A DNA stretch of 64,000 nt from Centroberyx gerrardi (lineage: Eukaryota > Chordata > Actinopteri > Beryciformes > Berycidae): the NCBI RefSeq assembly GCF_048128805.1, contig NC_136005.1, positions 3,123,941-3,187,940 on the forward strand. The letters run 5' to 3'. Shown here one piece after another: positions 1 to 26,400 of this stretch (positions are counted from its first letter, which is position 1; each line of letters opens with the position of its first letter). Both the position numbers and the translations under genes were made by a program. The notes beneath the pieces were generated by a model, which saw nothing but the letters and a program-made list of their open reading frames with translations, was not told the DNA's origin and made no database searches.

Positions 1-395
1 TGAAAAAGAGGCCGAGGCTATTTATTAATCAGCAGATTCCAGCAAGTGAAGCACAGACATTCAGCTGGAACAAGAGCAGCAAACACAACCAGGGACGAGA
101 CTATCAACTGGGAGAGGAGGTTTCCTTATTGTGCTGTAAGTTACGGAACAGTTTACCTGAACCTACTAGGAGCTTCCTGAAGAGTCAAGTATCAAAGGCA
201 TGTTTAAAGACATTTGAAGTAAATCGGTTCTCAGAATAATTATAGAGGTGGTCACATCACAATTGTAATATTCATGATCAGGTGCAGGGTTAGGTCACAG
301 GAATGTATATACTTAATATCACATTACATTTGGAGATATTGTAATTATTGGATTGTGAAAATGACTATATTACTACAGTTTCCAATCAAAAAAAG

Positions 396-630
396 TCAAC
401 CAACCAACCAACCAACCAACCAATAAACCAATAAACCAATTAACCACCCAACCACCAATAAATCAATTAACTAACCAATCAACCAACTAACCAACCAACC
501 AACCAACCAACCAACCAACCAACCAACCAACCAATCAACAAACCAACTGACCAACCAATCAACAAATCAATTAACCAACCACCCATCAACCAATTAACTA
601 ACCCACAAACCACCCAACCAACCAACCAAC

Positions 631-664
<34 letters not shown>

Positions 665-705
665 GTCAGTCAATCAATCAATGAAACAACCAATCAACCA
701 ACCAT
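396..705. repeat. (AACC)n / (AATC)n microsatellite
   Basis: Tetranucleotide repeats of AACC drifting into AATC and AGTC, about 310 bp, only 220 bp upstream of the comp TATA box. The long and imperfect array suggests length polymorphism between individuals. Confidence 0.85.
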
Positions 706-922
706 ATTTATATTCTTGGTGTATCTACAGTTTGAAGCCTTATGCTTTTGTGCATTTGTGTCATTTTAGTTTGATCCTTGTATTAACTGTATTGGTATTA
801 GTGCCAGCAGTATGTGGGGTGGACAGTGTCGTCCAATCAGAAGCCTCAGCACCACTCTTCCCTGTTCCTTGGACTTTCCAACCAAGTGGTGGAGAGGGGG
901 GGTAGAGGGGGGGGGGGTTGGA

Positions 923-930
923 TATAAAAA
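923..930 (+). promoter_or_regulatory. TATA box of comp
   Basis: The sequence TATAAAAA sits 121 bp upstream of the comp start codon, directly after a G-rich run (about 893-920). Transcription would be expected to start near 950-960, giving a 5' UTR of about 95 nt. TATA promoters are common in tissue-restricted matrix genes. Inferred from position and consensus only. Confidence 0.6.
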
Positions 931-1050
931 CCAAAGCAGGGGAGGAAAGACTTGAAACAGTCTGCTGGAACCCAGCTGGCCTCCTGTGGGTCTGGAGGAC
1001 AGAGACGAGCAGACAGAAGAGAGGAGCTTCATCCTGCAGCAGATAAAACC

Positions 1051-16193
<15,143 letters not shown>

Positions 16194-16511
16194 TGAGCAG
16201 CGGTCAGGCCCAGGGGATTCTGGGAACACATTCCAACGCACAACTGGGTCTCAGAAGAATCAACAGTACGCAAAACCGACCAGAAGTCTCTGAAATCTCT
16301 CCAGTTTTACCACGAAAACCAACAAACTGTTCTCCAAAATCCAACAGTGATAAAGTGTTTTGTTGGACTGTTAACAAATAAGACGTTTCTTCTGTATGAA
16401 TTTCGGTCTTAAATAATTTTGTCACAAAATATTGTCAATTGTATATTTACCTTTCAGTTTATGCTTTATGAAGAAAGAATTATTTCAAAGATTTAACTGT
16501 TGTGACTTAAG

Positions 16512-16517
16512 AATAAA
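16512..16517 (+). terminator. Polyadenylation signal of comp
   Basis: AATAAA 319 nt after the comp stop codon, the first canonical hexamer downstream, predicting cleavage near 16530-16540. Confidence 0.65.
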
Positions 16518-17545
16518 AGTGGATTTTGGTAAATGATGTATTCTGAATCTCAGCACTTATTAGGTTTGCACAGCTGATTGTGCATAGTCATATATCACAA
16601 TTTTAGTTTCTATAATCAATAATCATAGGATATTAGCATATCGGAAGTAGTGAAATATTTAATTCAGAACGGCCGAGGTAGTTGAAAATCATGAACATGT
16701 TGATATAAGATGCAGAAAGTGCAGAAAAATAATTTTGTATCTCTACTCATCAAGGATAATTGAAACTAATTAATTATGACTACAATGTCTAGCAAAGTAA
16801 TTGGGACTTTAATTTTATCCATAATTGTGCAGCCCTGTCTTATCTAATTTATTTTATTCTAAGTAGCAGACGTGATTCGTTTTGTTTTAGTGGAAATCAA
16901 AATTCTGAACACAAATATTTTGAATACTGAAATGAATCCCAAGTCACAAGCATGCACATATCCAAAATAATCTTTTAAAAACGCATATGGAAATACAGAT
17001 TACAAAATATAAACGATAACAAAGACAATATACAACAGGATTGAAACATCATGCATGTCCACATCCAGCACACCGCGATGCTGTAAAACCACACCGGACA
17101 GTTTTAATCATATTCTGCCAATCAAGACTATGTACAGAGAAAAATCTGTCTTCCACATTCGATTTAATTGACATTTTCTTTTATCTTATAAACAAATGGT
17201 TCACATAAGGAGAATCACACGGCAACAAATAAATACTACAGATCTTTTACTAGGACTTACAGGACAACAGTGATATAATGCTATTCTCACTATAAGCTTT
17301 AAGTGTAACTTAAACAAAGTGTTTTCCAGGGCCTTTTACATACTTCAATGGATTGTAGAGTCATTTAGAAAACCCCATGTTATTAAAGGGACATTTTATT
17401 CAGACCGAAAACCCTCAGGGAACAAGCAGCACTGAGGAACAACCAATCAGGAACTCTTTCCATTTCATTTGGGACTGAGGAATACAGTATTCCTATTCTC
17501 AACACATCTGTTCATTTGGTTTGGGACAACACTTTGCTTTTTTAC

Positions 17546-18018
17546 CAGAGGTGTGACCAAGTCAACTCTGCTCGAGTCCCAAGTCAGTCTCAAGTCTTGA
17601 GGTGCAAGTCTCAAGTCAAGTCCCAAGTCTAAATGTAGATTACCAAGTCAAGTCAGTCGTTTTTTGTGGTTTTAATAGGATGAAAAGCATCATGAGTTTG
17701 ATTTCTATAATCAGTTTCAACTTCAATAAATTCAATCATTCCATACAAATTCAGAAAACAGAATTTAAATTCAGTCGTCCGCTGGAACAAATCTCATCAC
17801 TTTCAATCTAAGTCATTTACACAAACACAAGATCTCAAGTCAAGACTTTAGAAACCTTTTCAAGTCATCAAAGTACAAGTCAGAGTCGAGTCCCAAGTCA
17901 CCAGAACCCAAGTCAAGTCTCAAGTCTTCTCTTCATGCATCAAGTCAAGTCTCAAGCAACTAAAATTGTGACTTGAGTCTGACTCGAGTCCAAGTCATGT
18001 GAGTCGAGTCCCCACCTG
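17546..18018. mobile_element. hAT-like non-autonomous element, complete copy
   Basis: 473 bp bounded by CAGAGGTGTGAC and GTCCCCACCTG (inverted termini) and flanked by a perfect 8-bp duplication TTTTTTAC (17538-17545 and 18019-18026), the signature of hAT transposition. Both sub-terminal regions are packed with CAAGTC/GACTCGAGTC motifs. There is no transposase. Copies occur at 28148-28820 and 48098-48490. Confidence 0.85.
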
Positions 18019-20378
18019 TTTTTTACTTTTCAACACAACATATTATTATTACGCTGTGTTGAAAAGTAACGAGTGCTGTCTCAAACTCGACATAACAGAT
18101 GCCAAGAATAAAATCCTTTACAAGAGTGTGCCGAGTTGCAAGTTAACAAGTCACAAGACCTGCAGTCTGTCTTAAGGACTGAAAATCTATTTTGAGGTGA
18201 TCTGTCCCTTTAATCTACCTGGAAAATGGACATCCAGCTTCCATTCAGGAGCGTGAAAAGCCGATACCTGGTGTCTTCCCTAGTCAGTGTTCAGCCCGGT
18301 CTCACAAAATTTTGCGAAATGAGCGAAAAGTGAGAGAAATGTTTCCCCAGCAGGACAGAACCAGGAGGAGGAGACAGGACTAGAAACAGAAAGTAGTTTA
18401 GGGGTGGCTGGACGACGGTTTAATTCCCAACTAATGACAAGTTTTCTACTGGGAGGGAAGTTTTCATTTATTAACCATGAGCAAAACCTCAACCGAACCT
18501 TAACCAAAGTTGTTTTAGCTGCCTCACCCTGACCTTTACTGAAGTTGTTTTACTTGCCTAAACTTAATTGTTAGCGAACATTTTCATGTGACAAACGTGT
18601 GGAAAATGTCGTGTCAAATTCAAGCTGTCGTCACATAATCCTTTCATAGTGGAGGAACGCAAACTTCACATCACAGTAAGATTATTGTTTTGGCATTTTC
18701 ATCTTAATTAGACAATTGACAGCTGAGACAGGAGAGACTGGGAAAGAGAGGAACGTCATGCGACAAAGGTCCTGGGACAGACTTGATTACAGGACGTTGC
18801 GTTTACATGGTGCGAGCCTCAGACCTCCAGGACACTACTCCTGTCCACAAAGTAATCCGCTTTTCAGAGTTTGCGCTCATTTCATGAAATTTCGTGAGCC
18901 TGCTGCAGCGTTCTGTTAGCGGCAGTATGTGGAATTTAAGTCAAGATGCTCGCCGCTTCGTTCCAAGCGAGGACATTTTGACACCGCAACTAATTACAAC
19001 TGCAAATCTACTGTTTTTTCTTGGGTACACGTCAACCATGAGGTCGGCGTGTTTGAAATTCAATGCGATCTCTACGGGGGGGGGGGAAAATGACCAACAA
19101 AGAAATACATTCGGAGCGCCGTTCCTTTCCAACACGAGAGCGCAAGCTGCACTGGAGTAAGCCCTTTCTGGTTTTGCATCCCCCAAAATCTTCACAGATA
19201 AAAAACAAGACAAGCCAAAATATAGTTTACAAAGGAAAATAGAGAATACATTTTCTTTTCTTTGACATGAAAATATCTCCGGAGTATACATCTGGTGTGA
19301 AACAGTCAGCATTCACATAGGGCAGAACAGTCCCTGCTCCAAAAAACAGGAAGTCACAAATAAAGTGCGAAGCAACTAGCAGACTAAACATTGCACGATA
19401 AAAAAAACAAACAGAATTACACTTTACCCAGTCCAAAACCTGACATGATAGGCAACAACAACAAAAAAACAATCATATCCGATGACTGTAAAAACACTCC
19501 ACTTGAGCATAGCTAGGTCAAAGTCCTACACACGGCGCGGGGTCAGAGCCTGCTGGGCGTGTCTATCATGTCATGCAGTTGACTGCGTAACGTCGGCGTT
19601 ACAGAAGATTCGGTTCAAGTCCACGTATGCAAACGATCAGTGCAAGTGCCAATCTTCAATCAATGCGAGAGAGAACTTGTTTCCATTTTCTCAGGTGTAA
19701 AGAAAAGCGAGAGGGTTGTGCTAACGTAACAGGAGGGAGGGAAGGAGGGGTGGGAGGAAACGACCGTTTACAATGAGATGCTACAGTAGGAAGAGAGAGT
19801 GGAACAAACAAGTCTGAGGTGGGACGACTGCGGAGCGGAGCGGAGAGAGACGAGTCCGGCGCACCAAAAAAAAAAACTCAGAACGTCAGGTCGTTTGGCA
19901 TAAACAGGCGAAAACCCAGGAACACCAACGCCACGCAAAATACATTCTTTTATCATCCGTGAATTAGCATTATGCAGAGATGGAGGTAACAGAGTCACTT
20001 AACGAGAAACCGAGTTAATTGTCGCACAGGAGAAACCCATACATGCATCCCCTTTTAGACTTGGTGATAGCGTTATCTTACACGAGTCAAACCTGCGGAG
20101 CTATAGAAGGCCTTCATTCAGAGGTCTGGACTGTCCGTTTAGTCATGCATTTTGTTTCAGCTATAGCGTTATGTACAAGGTAAAATCTGGATGACTTTTC
20201 TTCTTCATGTGACCAAAGAAAAGGAAGGAGGAAACGAACAGGAGAAGAGCAAACCACAACCGTGTGCCGCTGAAGTCCGGCTCAAACAAGATACTCGTTT
20301 AGGAGTAAAAAAAAAAAACAGTTGGATACAGTTATATGATAATCTATAGAATGCATTCTATACATTTGTGTCAGTGAC

Positions 20379-20872
20379 TTAAAGGAAAAATCCACCCTAA
20401 AACACATCTGTTGAGGATGTACTTTGCATTTCGGGGCCCATTCTGTTGTTTGGTGTGTTTTTCTTGGAGTTTGATATCAGAAAATGTTTCAGCGATCTAA
20501 AACCTCAGCGGTAAACGTCAGGTTTTGGTGTCAGTCCCTCAGAATCAAAGAGCGAGGGCTTCTTTCTAGAGCCGCCATTTTGCACCGAGAGACGTTCAAC
20601 AATCATACAGGGAGAAATCCATCGGAGAAGAGGAGAGAGACCAGTTTCTCCACCCACAGGAGCAGGAGACAGAGTTAAGGGGCTCAGCTGCATTCTGGGA
20701 AATGTCGGAAATAAACTGACTGAAGTAGACGAGGCAGGTTGAGGGGAAAGCGGGTTCACCAAAAAAGTAAATTACAACACTTTTATCACAAAATAACCTG
20801 GAATGTGTTGAACGTCACAGACTGATGATATTTAACAGTGTCAGAGGATTCCAGGGTGGATTTTTCCTTTAA
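20379..20872. mobile_element. TTAA-flanked MITE (GGAAAAATCCACCCT ends)
   Basis: 494 bp from TTAAAGGAAAAATCCACCCT to the inverse AGGGTGGATTTTTCCTTTAA. TTAA at both ends is what piggyBac-type insertion leaves, though it may also belong to the terminal repeat. It lies in the probable crtc1 3' UTR and has no transposase. Confidence 0.75.
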
Positions 20873-21591
20873 GGGTCAGACTTTTTTTTTTTTTTTTAAA
20901 TCTCATTTGCATAGGAATCACAAATCTGTTGAAGGCAAACAAAACCTTTGATGGACGTGTACAGTAGACGGTGAACATGTAAACTCAAAACGTTGGAGAA
21001 CTCTTAGAGGTTTTTGTAGTAAACCAACCGTGATTCCTTTTTCAGGGGGGCGGGCGTTGTTGGGGAAGTCTTCCCAACAGGGCTTCAGGTTAAGTAAATG
21101 ATTCGTCTGTACATGAACATCACAATATACCAAACATGATCCCACAGAGCGAGGAACAGGTCCCAGGGAAACTCTGACAAAAGGCCAAGGCAGATTGTTT
21201 TGGACCAAATCTGAAGTGACTACGCATCGTGTCGGTTTTACGGACTTTAACGCACGATTTGCTCGACGTTTTGGCAAAACTGTTAAGATGACAGTTGAAT
21301 TTGAATTGAATTTGTGTCGTGGATGTAACGCGAGATGATATCGAGATAGAAATCTTGCAGGTAAAACACGTGTAAACACTAATCACCGTTGAAAAAGGTG
21401 GCGTAAACGATTTGAGACTCTACTACATCCCTGATAGTGTAACAGCAAAGTTTTTGTGACCGTTTTCGCTGTTTACAACATGGAATGGAAGGGGGGGGGG
21501 CGGCTGCTGATGCCGTCAATACAACAGTCAGCAATACTTTGAAAATATAAAAACTTTGTATATAGAAATTTGGAGAATAGTCTGTAGCAAT

Positions 21592-21885
21592 CAGGGCTGA
21601 GTATTGATGGACATTTCTCAGTACTGATTTTAAAAATGAAACTTTTTCCCCTCACTGATACCTTCCTTTTAATGTTAAAGAGTAAATTATTTTCCAACAA
21701 TGGAATCAGATTGCACATAATTTCCCACAATAAAAATATCCATAAACTAGAAGAAAATTTGAGTTCCCCTCGTATGAAACCAACGTTCTGAAGCGTCGAC
21801 GCCGTTCAATACCTAAAAATCGATTATCAATACCTATACTCTGTAAGGTACTGAACGTTTTGGATTTTTGATACTCAGCCCCCTG
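21592..21885. mobile_element. MITE-like element (CAGGGCTGAGTAT ends)
   Basis: Left end CAGGGCTGAGTAT and right end ATACTCAGCCCCCTG form inverted termini; 294 bp in the probable crtc1 3' UTR. The flanks do not give a clean target duplication, so the copy is old. Confidence 0.6.
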
Positions 21886-23452
21886 TGGCAAAGGTCAAAA
21901 AAATCTTTTCAATCGCGTTTTTGTTAGAGCTTCCCTGACCAGGAGCAAAAAGCCTCCCCATATTTGCACTCCCTTCTCAAATACTCTGAACCCGACATTT
22001 GGAGATTTTTTTTTTCCCCCTGCTTATAAAACATCAATAATTTGGCTATAAACTGTACCGGTACAAAATACAGTACATTGATTTGTCAAACCTTACACTA
22101 CAGAACCACAAATATCACTGACCAAAAGTTAAGTTCCTTTCAAATACAAGGAAATGTTACGATAAGTTACGAAAATACATTGTCACATTAGACACTAAAG
22201 TAGAACAGTAGAATACTCATGTAAGGCAAAATCAGGTGATTTCACAGTGACGACTTGAAAAGATTTAAGATTTTAGTGTTCTCTGGTTTAAAAATAGCCA
22301 GCTGCCTTCCTTGAAAAGAAGGGTCAGTCTGGATATATTGGCTTTTCACTGGCAGAAGAGGAAATTTGGATTTTTTTTTTCTTGCTTCGCTAGGTAAATA
22401 GAAATACCTGATGATTTTCTCAGAAAAAGTGAATTAAAGTGGCGTACAACCAACCCATTTCTGGAGCACATAGCATTTTCTGGACTGGTGCTAAAAGCTA
22501 ATATCTGTGGATTTTGACGGTTTGTACCGGGCTGCAACACGGCAACATCTACCAAGTCCTACATCGGAGAATGGCACATTGAACGCCTAAGAGCAACTAT
22601 GGGGAGGTTTTGCACTCCTTCATTAACCAAGTAGCTTAACAAACACATATATAAATATGTCAGTAATTAATAAATAGACACAAATTACATCAGTGCAATT
22701 TCACACTATGACTACAGAGAGCATTTTGGCATCAAACTTAAATTATGAAATGGAATATAAAATCTTCAACCAAATAAATAGATAAATAAAACGTATAAAT
22801 ACATAAAGCATCAAAACATACAGTACATGATGAAAATATCAACATTTGGTTGTCAAAAATAAAGCTTTGAGTGTGAAATAGAAAGCCGGTATGGCATGAT
22901 GGGAAAACCGATTCATCTGACTGCAGGGTAGAAGCGACTCGGCTGCGGTGATTTGGACTTTTTTCTTTTTTTTTTTTTTTTTTTTAAACACAGCATTCAT
23001 AATGGGAACGGTTTAGCCCACTGTCCTAGCAGCTTCCTGCTACGAGCAAATATAAATAAAAAGGAAATTTTAAAGTGGATATGAAAAGAAAAAAATAAAT
23101 AAATAGTCAAATGTGCGTCGTTGGAATATATGTGGCATGTAATGTTACACTGTAAACACAGCAGGCTAGCGAAAGCGCTGAGCGACCGATCTCATTCAAA
23201 ACGACAGCGAGGCCGTTCCCCGGCAAGCCGCTGGAAGTCTCTTGTCCCCGTTGTCTTTTGGCGGCGCTTCGTTTCCAAGGGCTTCACGGAGTCGAGGGCG
23301 AGGTCGGACAGCTGGACGGCCATGCAACGAGGGAGAGGTTTCGCCCCGCCCTTTGTTTCTCTCCATTCCCGAGTTAAGAGCGTTTTTTTTTTTTTTGAAT
23401 ATAACTTCTTGTTTTTCTTGGCCACGGTCAGCGCCCCCCACCCCCCCACCCC

Positions 23453-26400
23453 TCACAGCCTGTCCATCCTGAAGGTGTCCTCGGTGGCGGGGTCGGTGAG
23501 CACCATGTCGGGGTCGTTCAGCATGTGCAGCCCGTCCAGGGTGAGCGGGTCAATCTTCAGCTCGTCCAGCGGGAACTGAGAGTCTGCGTCGAAGCTGACG
23601 TCACCGACGCCCGCCAGCGAGTTGGTCAGCTCTTTGGACAGGCTGGGCGGAGATTCACCTGTGACTGGATGTGACATCAGAGTCAGACTCTGTCAACTTC
23701 TTTATACAGGTTCAAACATGCAGTTAAATAGAGCTGCAACCAGTGTCCGAACTTAACTTTCTGGCTCACTTACGAGTGGCTGGTCAACAAGATAAATTAA
23801 TCTGCCAACAATAATTTTTACTGGCTGAGACAAGCACATATATTTTATATCACCCTACCTGTTTTCAATGGTATTTCAGTATTTCATGCATAGAACCAGG
23901 TACTGAGAGACAAAAGCAGATTCAGAGTTTTAATTTAAAACTTGCTCACTTATACAAAGGATACATTTTTTTGTCTTGGTCATCATTTTTTCTTTTTAGT
24001 AGCCTTTAAGGCGCGTACCATGTAACCGTGACGTCCTGGGTTCGAACCCGGCCCAGGACCTTAGTCGCGTGCCTTCCCCCCCACCTCTCTCTCTCAGCTG
24101 ATCCTGTCTATCTCTACTGTAAACTATCATAATAAAGGCAAAAAGCCCCCGAACCCCCACCTGCTCAGTCAATCTGGATAAGGATTTAAGCTCAACGCTT
24201 AAAATATAAAATGTAATGCCGCTTAAGTGAAATAAGATGAAAGTATCCGGTGGACTGGAGCTGCTGGTACCTGTGAGGATGATGTTGGGGATGTTGCCAT
24301 GGCTACTGTAGCCGAGCTGCTGAGAGTCTTGCAGGCTGCTCCCAGTAAGGCCCATCATGGCCGCCTGTGTGTAGTTGAGGGTGGAGCACTGGTTGTAAAG
24401 GCTGGTGGAGCTGATGGGGTTCTCGATCATGTTGAACTGCTCCAGCTGGACGGGAGGAAACGGGCGGAGAGCGGAGAGTCAGGTGCCATTACTAAAAGAA
24501 AACATATTTTTGTGATTGTTGCTTATCGTTTGTGCGGCTTGCGTCACCTGGTGAGAGAGAGCGTTGGTCTGTCTTGATGCCAACTGCTGATCGTAGAAGG
24601 AGTCGCCGAATATGCTGCCCACCACAGGGATGTGCTGCAAGAAAAACAATTGAGCCATAAAATGTTCTAAATTAACACAAACTGTCACGACAGCATCTGA
24701 AATGAAAAACACTGAAACAGAAGAAGTAGCGAGGAGGCGAGTTGTCCGGTCCCACAAGCAGACGCTGCAGCGATGCAATGACAGAAAACACAAGCTGGAC
24801 GCAAAGTCAAAGAGCGGTCAGACTGAGCATTGACCAAAGCAAATGGTTTTCATGACGGCACAAACACAAATCGACTTGTTAAAATACACTTGCAATGAGG
24901 AAAGCACCACTGAACATGAAGATTCAACACTGTTTGATATGCTTTCTCTTAGCGGTGGAGTCCCTGTTTGGCCAAACCGTTTTGGACATTAACTTCTTAC
25001 ACAAGGAGGCGCCCGAGGATTTAATGAGGGAAATTAGTGCTAATCACGGGCCAACATGCAAGCCCAGGCTTCACTGGGGTTTATATTTGTGTTTTTGTGG
25101 CGCTTACACCTGAGGCTTCTGGTTCCTTTTCAATTCTAGACTTTTTAAAGCTAAAAGGTGGCTCGGGGCATGTCTTATGAGATTGATTAATTTAATAATG
25201 GCAATCATCTGCATAATCATCTACATATCAGAGACTTTCCTTTACGATCCACCTTTGAAAAAAGCTCTCAAAACTCATGTGTTCACAATAGCCTTTAATA
25301 TATAATTTTCTCCCTTGTTCTCCTCCATTCTTTAAGTTTGCTATTTTAAATATTTGTTTGGTTGATTTTTTTTTTATCTCCTGGCTCTTATTGTTTCTAC
25401 ACTGCTTTCAACTTAATGCAATCCTTTTTTTGACATTTTCTTTTGCTGTGAGGCGTCTTTGAAAAGCGTGATACAAATAAATGTATTATTTACTATTAAA
25501 AAAACAATCACACAAACAGCTGTATTTGCCTTTCCTCTTGATACACCTTTTACTGAAGCTGGGATAAAGGTTTGAGTATTTGATGACTTTTCCCCAACAG
25601 AAGGAGTGATATCTTTGTGACTGTGTGCAAGTGAACAGCAGATACAAACTGCCAGCTAGCTGCTAGAAAGCACTTGACTCGCTATAACCCAGCAAATGTG
25701 ACTATGATGTCCGACTCGATACTCAGACTATTATACAAGGAATATACAACAGGTCGTTTCTACTTCTACTACGTTTCTCTTCTAAGAAATGTTCCAACTG
25801 TGCTGACAATTTCCATAAAGTACAGGTAGCCATGCTTCATTGGTTGCTATACAAACTCTGGTGGTAAGATAGTAGTAAGATATCTTGTTTTCTCCTTTTT
25901 CATCATTATGCAAATATATTATTTTGAAGAAACTCCTCAGACAGCACGCCAGTTGCTTAAAGAACTGAATTAAAGCTTGGCTGTGCCTCGTACCTACTGC
26001 ATCACCATCATCAGAGTAAAAAACGCCCTCTCGGATGTTATTGCTGTATTTTCTGTCGTGTACCCAACAAAACCAGGGAAAACAACGTCACAGCTCTCGT
26101 AATCATACTGCAACTCAAACAAATGAGAGCTTTTGTTTCATGAAGGTGTAGCAAGTACTGAGGAGACTTGAATTTTGCAAGCTCAAAAGATGAAGATCTT
26201 TTTTAGAGCAACAAACGCTAAGGGCCTCCATCCCCGAACTCCCGCCATGTTATCATGCACACAGTGAACAGTGACAGCGGTGAAGAGGAAATGGGTTATG
26301 CAGCCGTTGACACCATGAATGGTTAACTGCCGATAAAAGAATGAGAAGCAGTCTGACTGATCTAGAATTAGCTTTTCCCCAGACGCAAAGCCCTTCCCCG

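Larger units (their letters stand above)
1..1050. other. 5' flank of comp with simple repeat
   Basis: No coding region is visible. From about 396 to 705 the plus strand is a long, imperfect tetranucleotide tract built on AACC/AATC units. A core promoter lies at the right end (TATA box 923-930), so roughly 950-1050 is the likely comp 5' UTR. Positions 1-390 show nothing I can assign. Confidence 0.6.
16540..23452 (-). other. Tail-to-tail interval, probable crtc1 3' UTR
   Basis: A 6.9 kb stretch without coding exons between the comp polyadenylation site and the crtc1 stop. On the minus strand it would be crtc1 3' UTR for an unknown distance; AATAAA on that strand occurs at 17395-17400 and 16848-16858 among other places. 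It holds at least three transposon insertions (17546-18018, 20379-20872, 21592-21885), so not all of it need be transcribed. The rest shows no structure I can name. Confidence 0.4.

Noticed and set aside
23121-23579. 152-codon plus-strand ORF
   Set aside because: Overlaps the last crtc1 exon antisense and low-complexity T/C runs; no domain.
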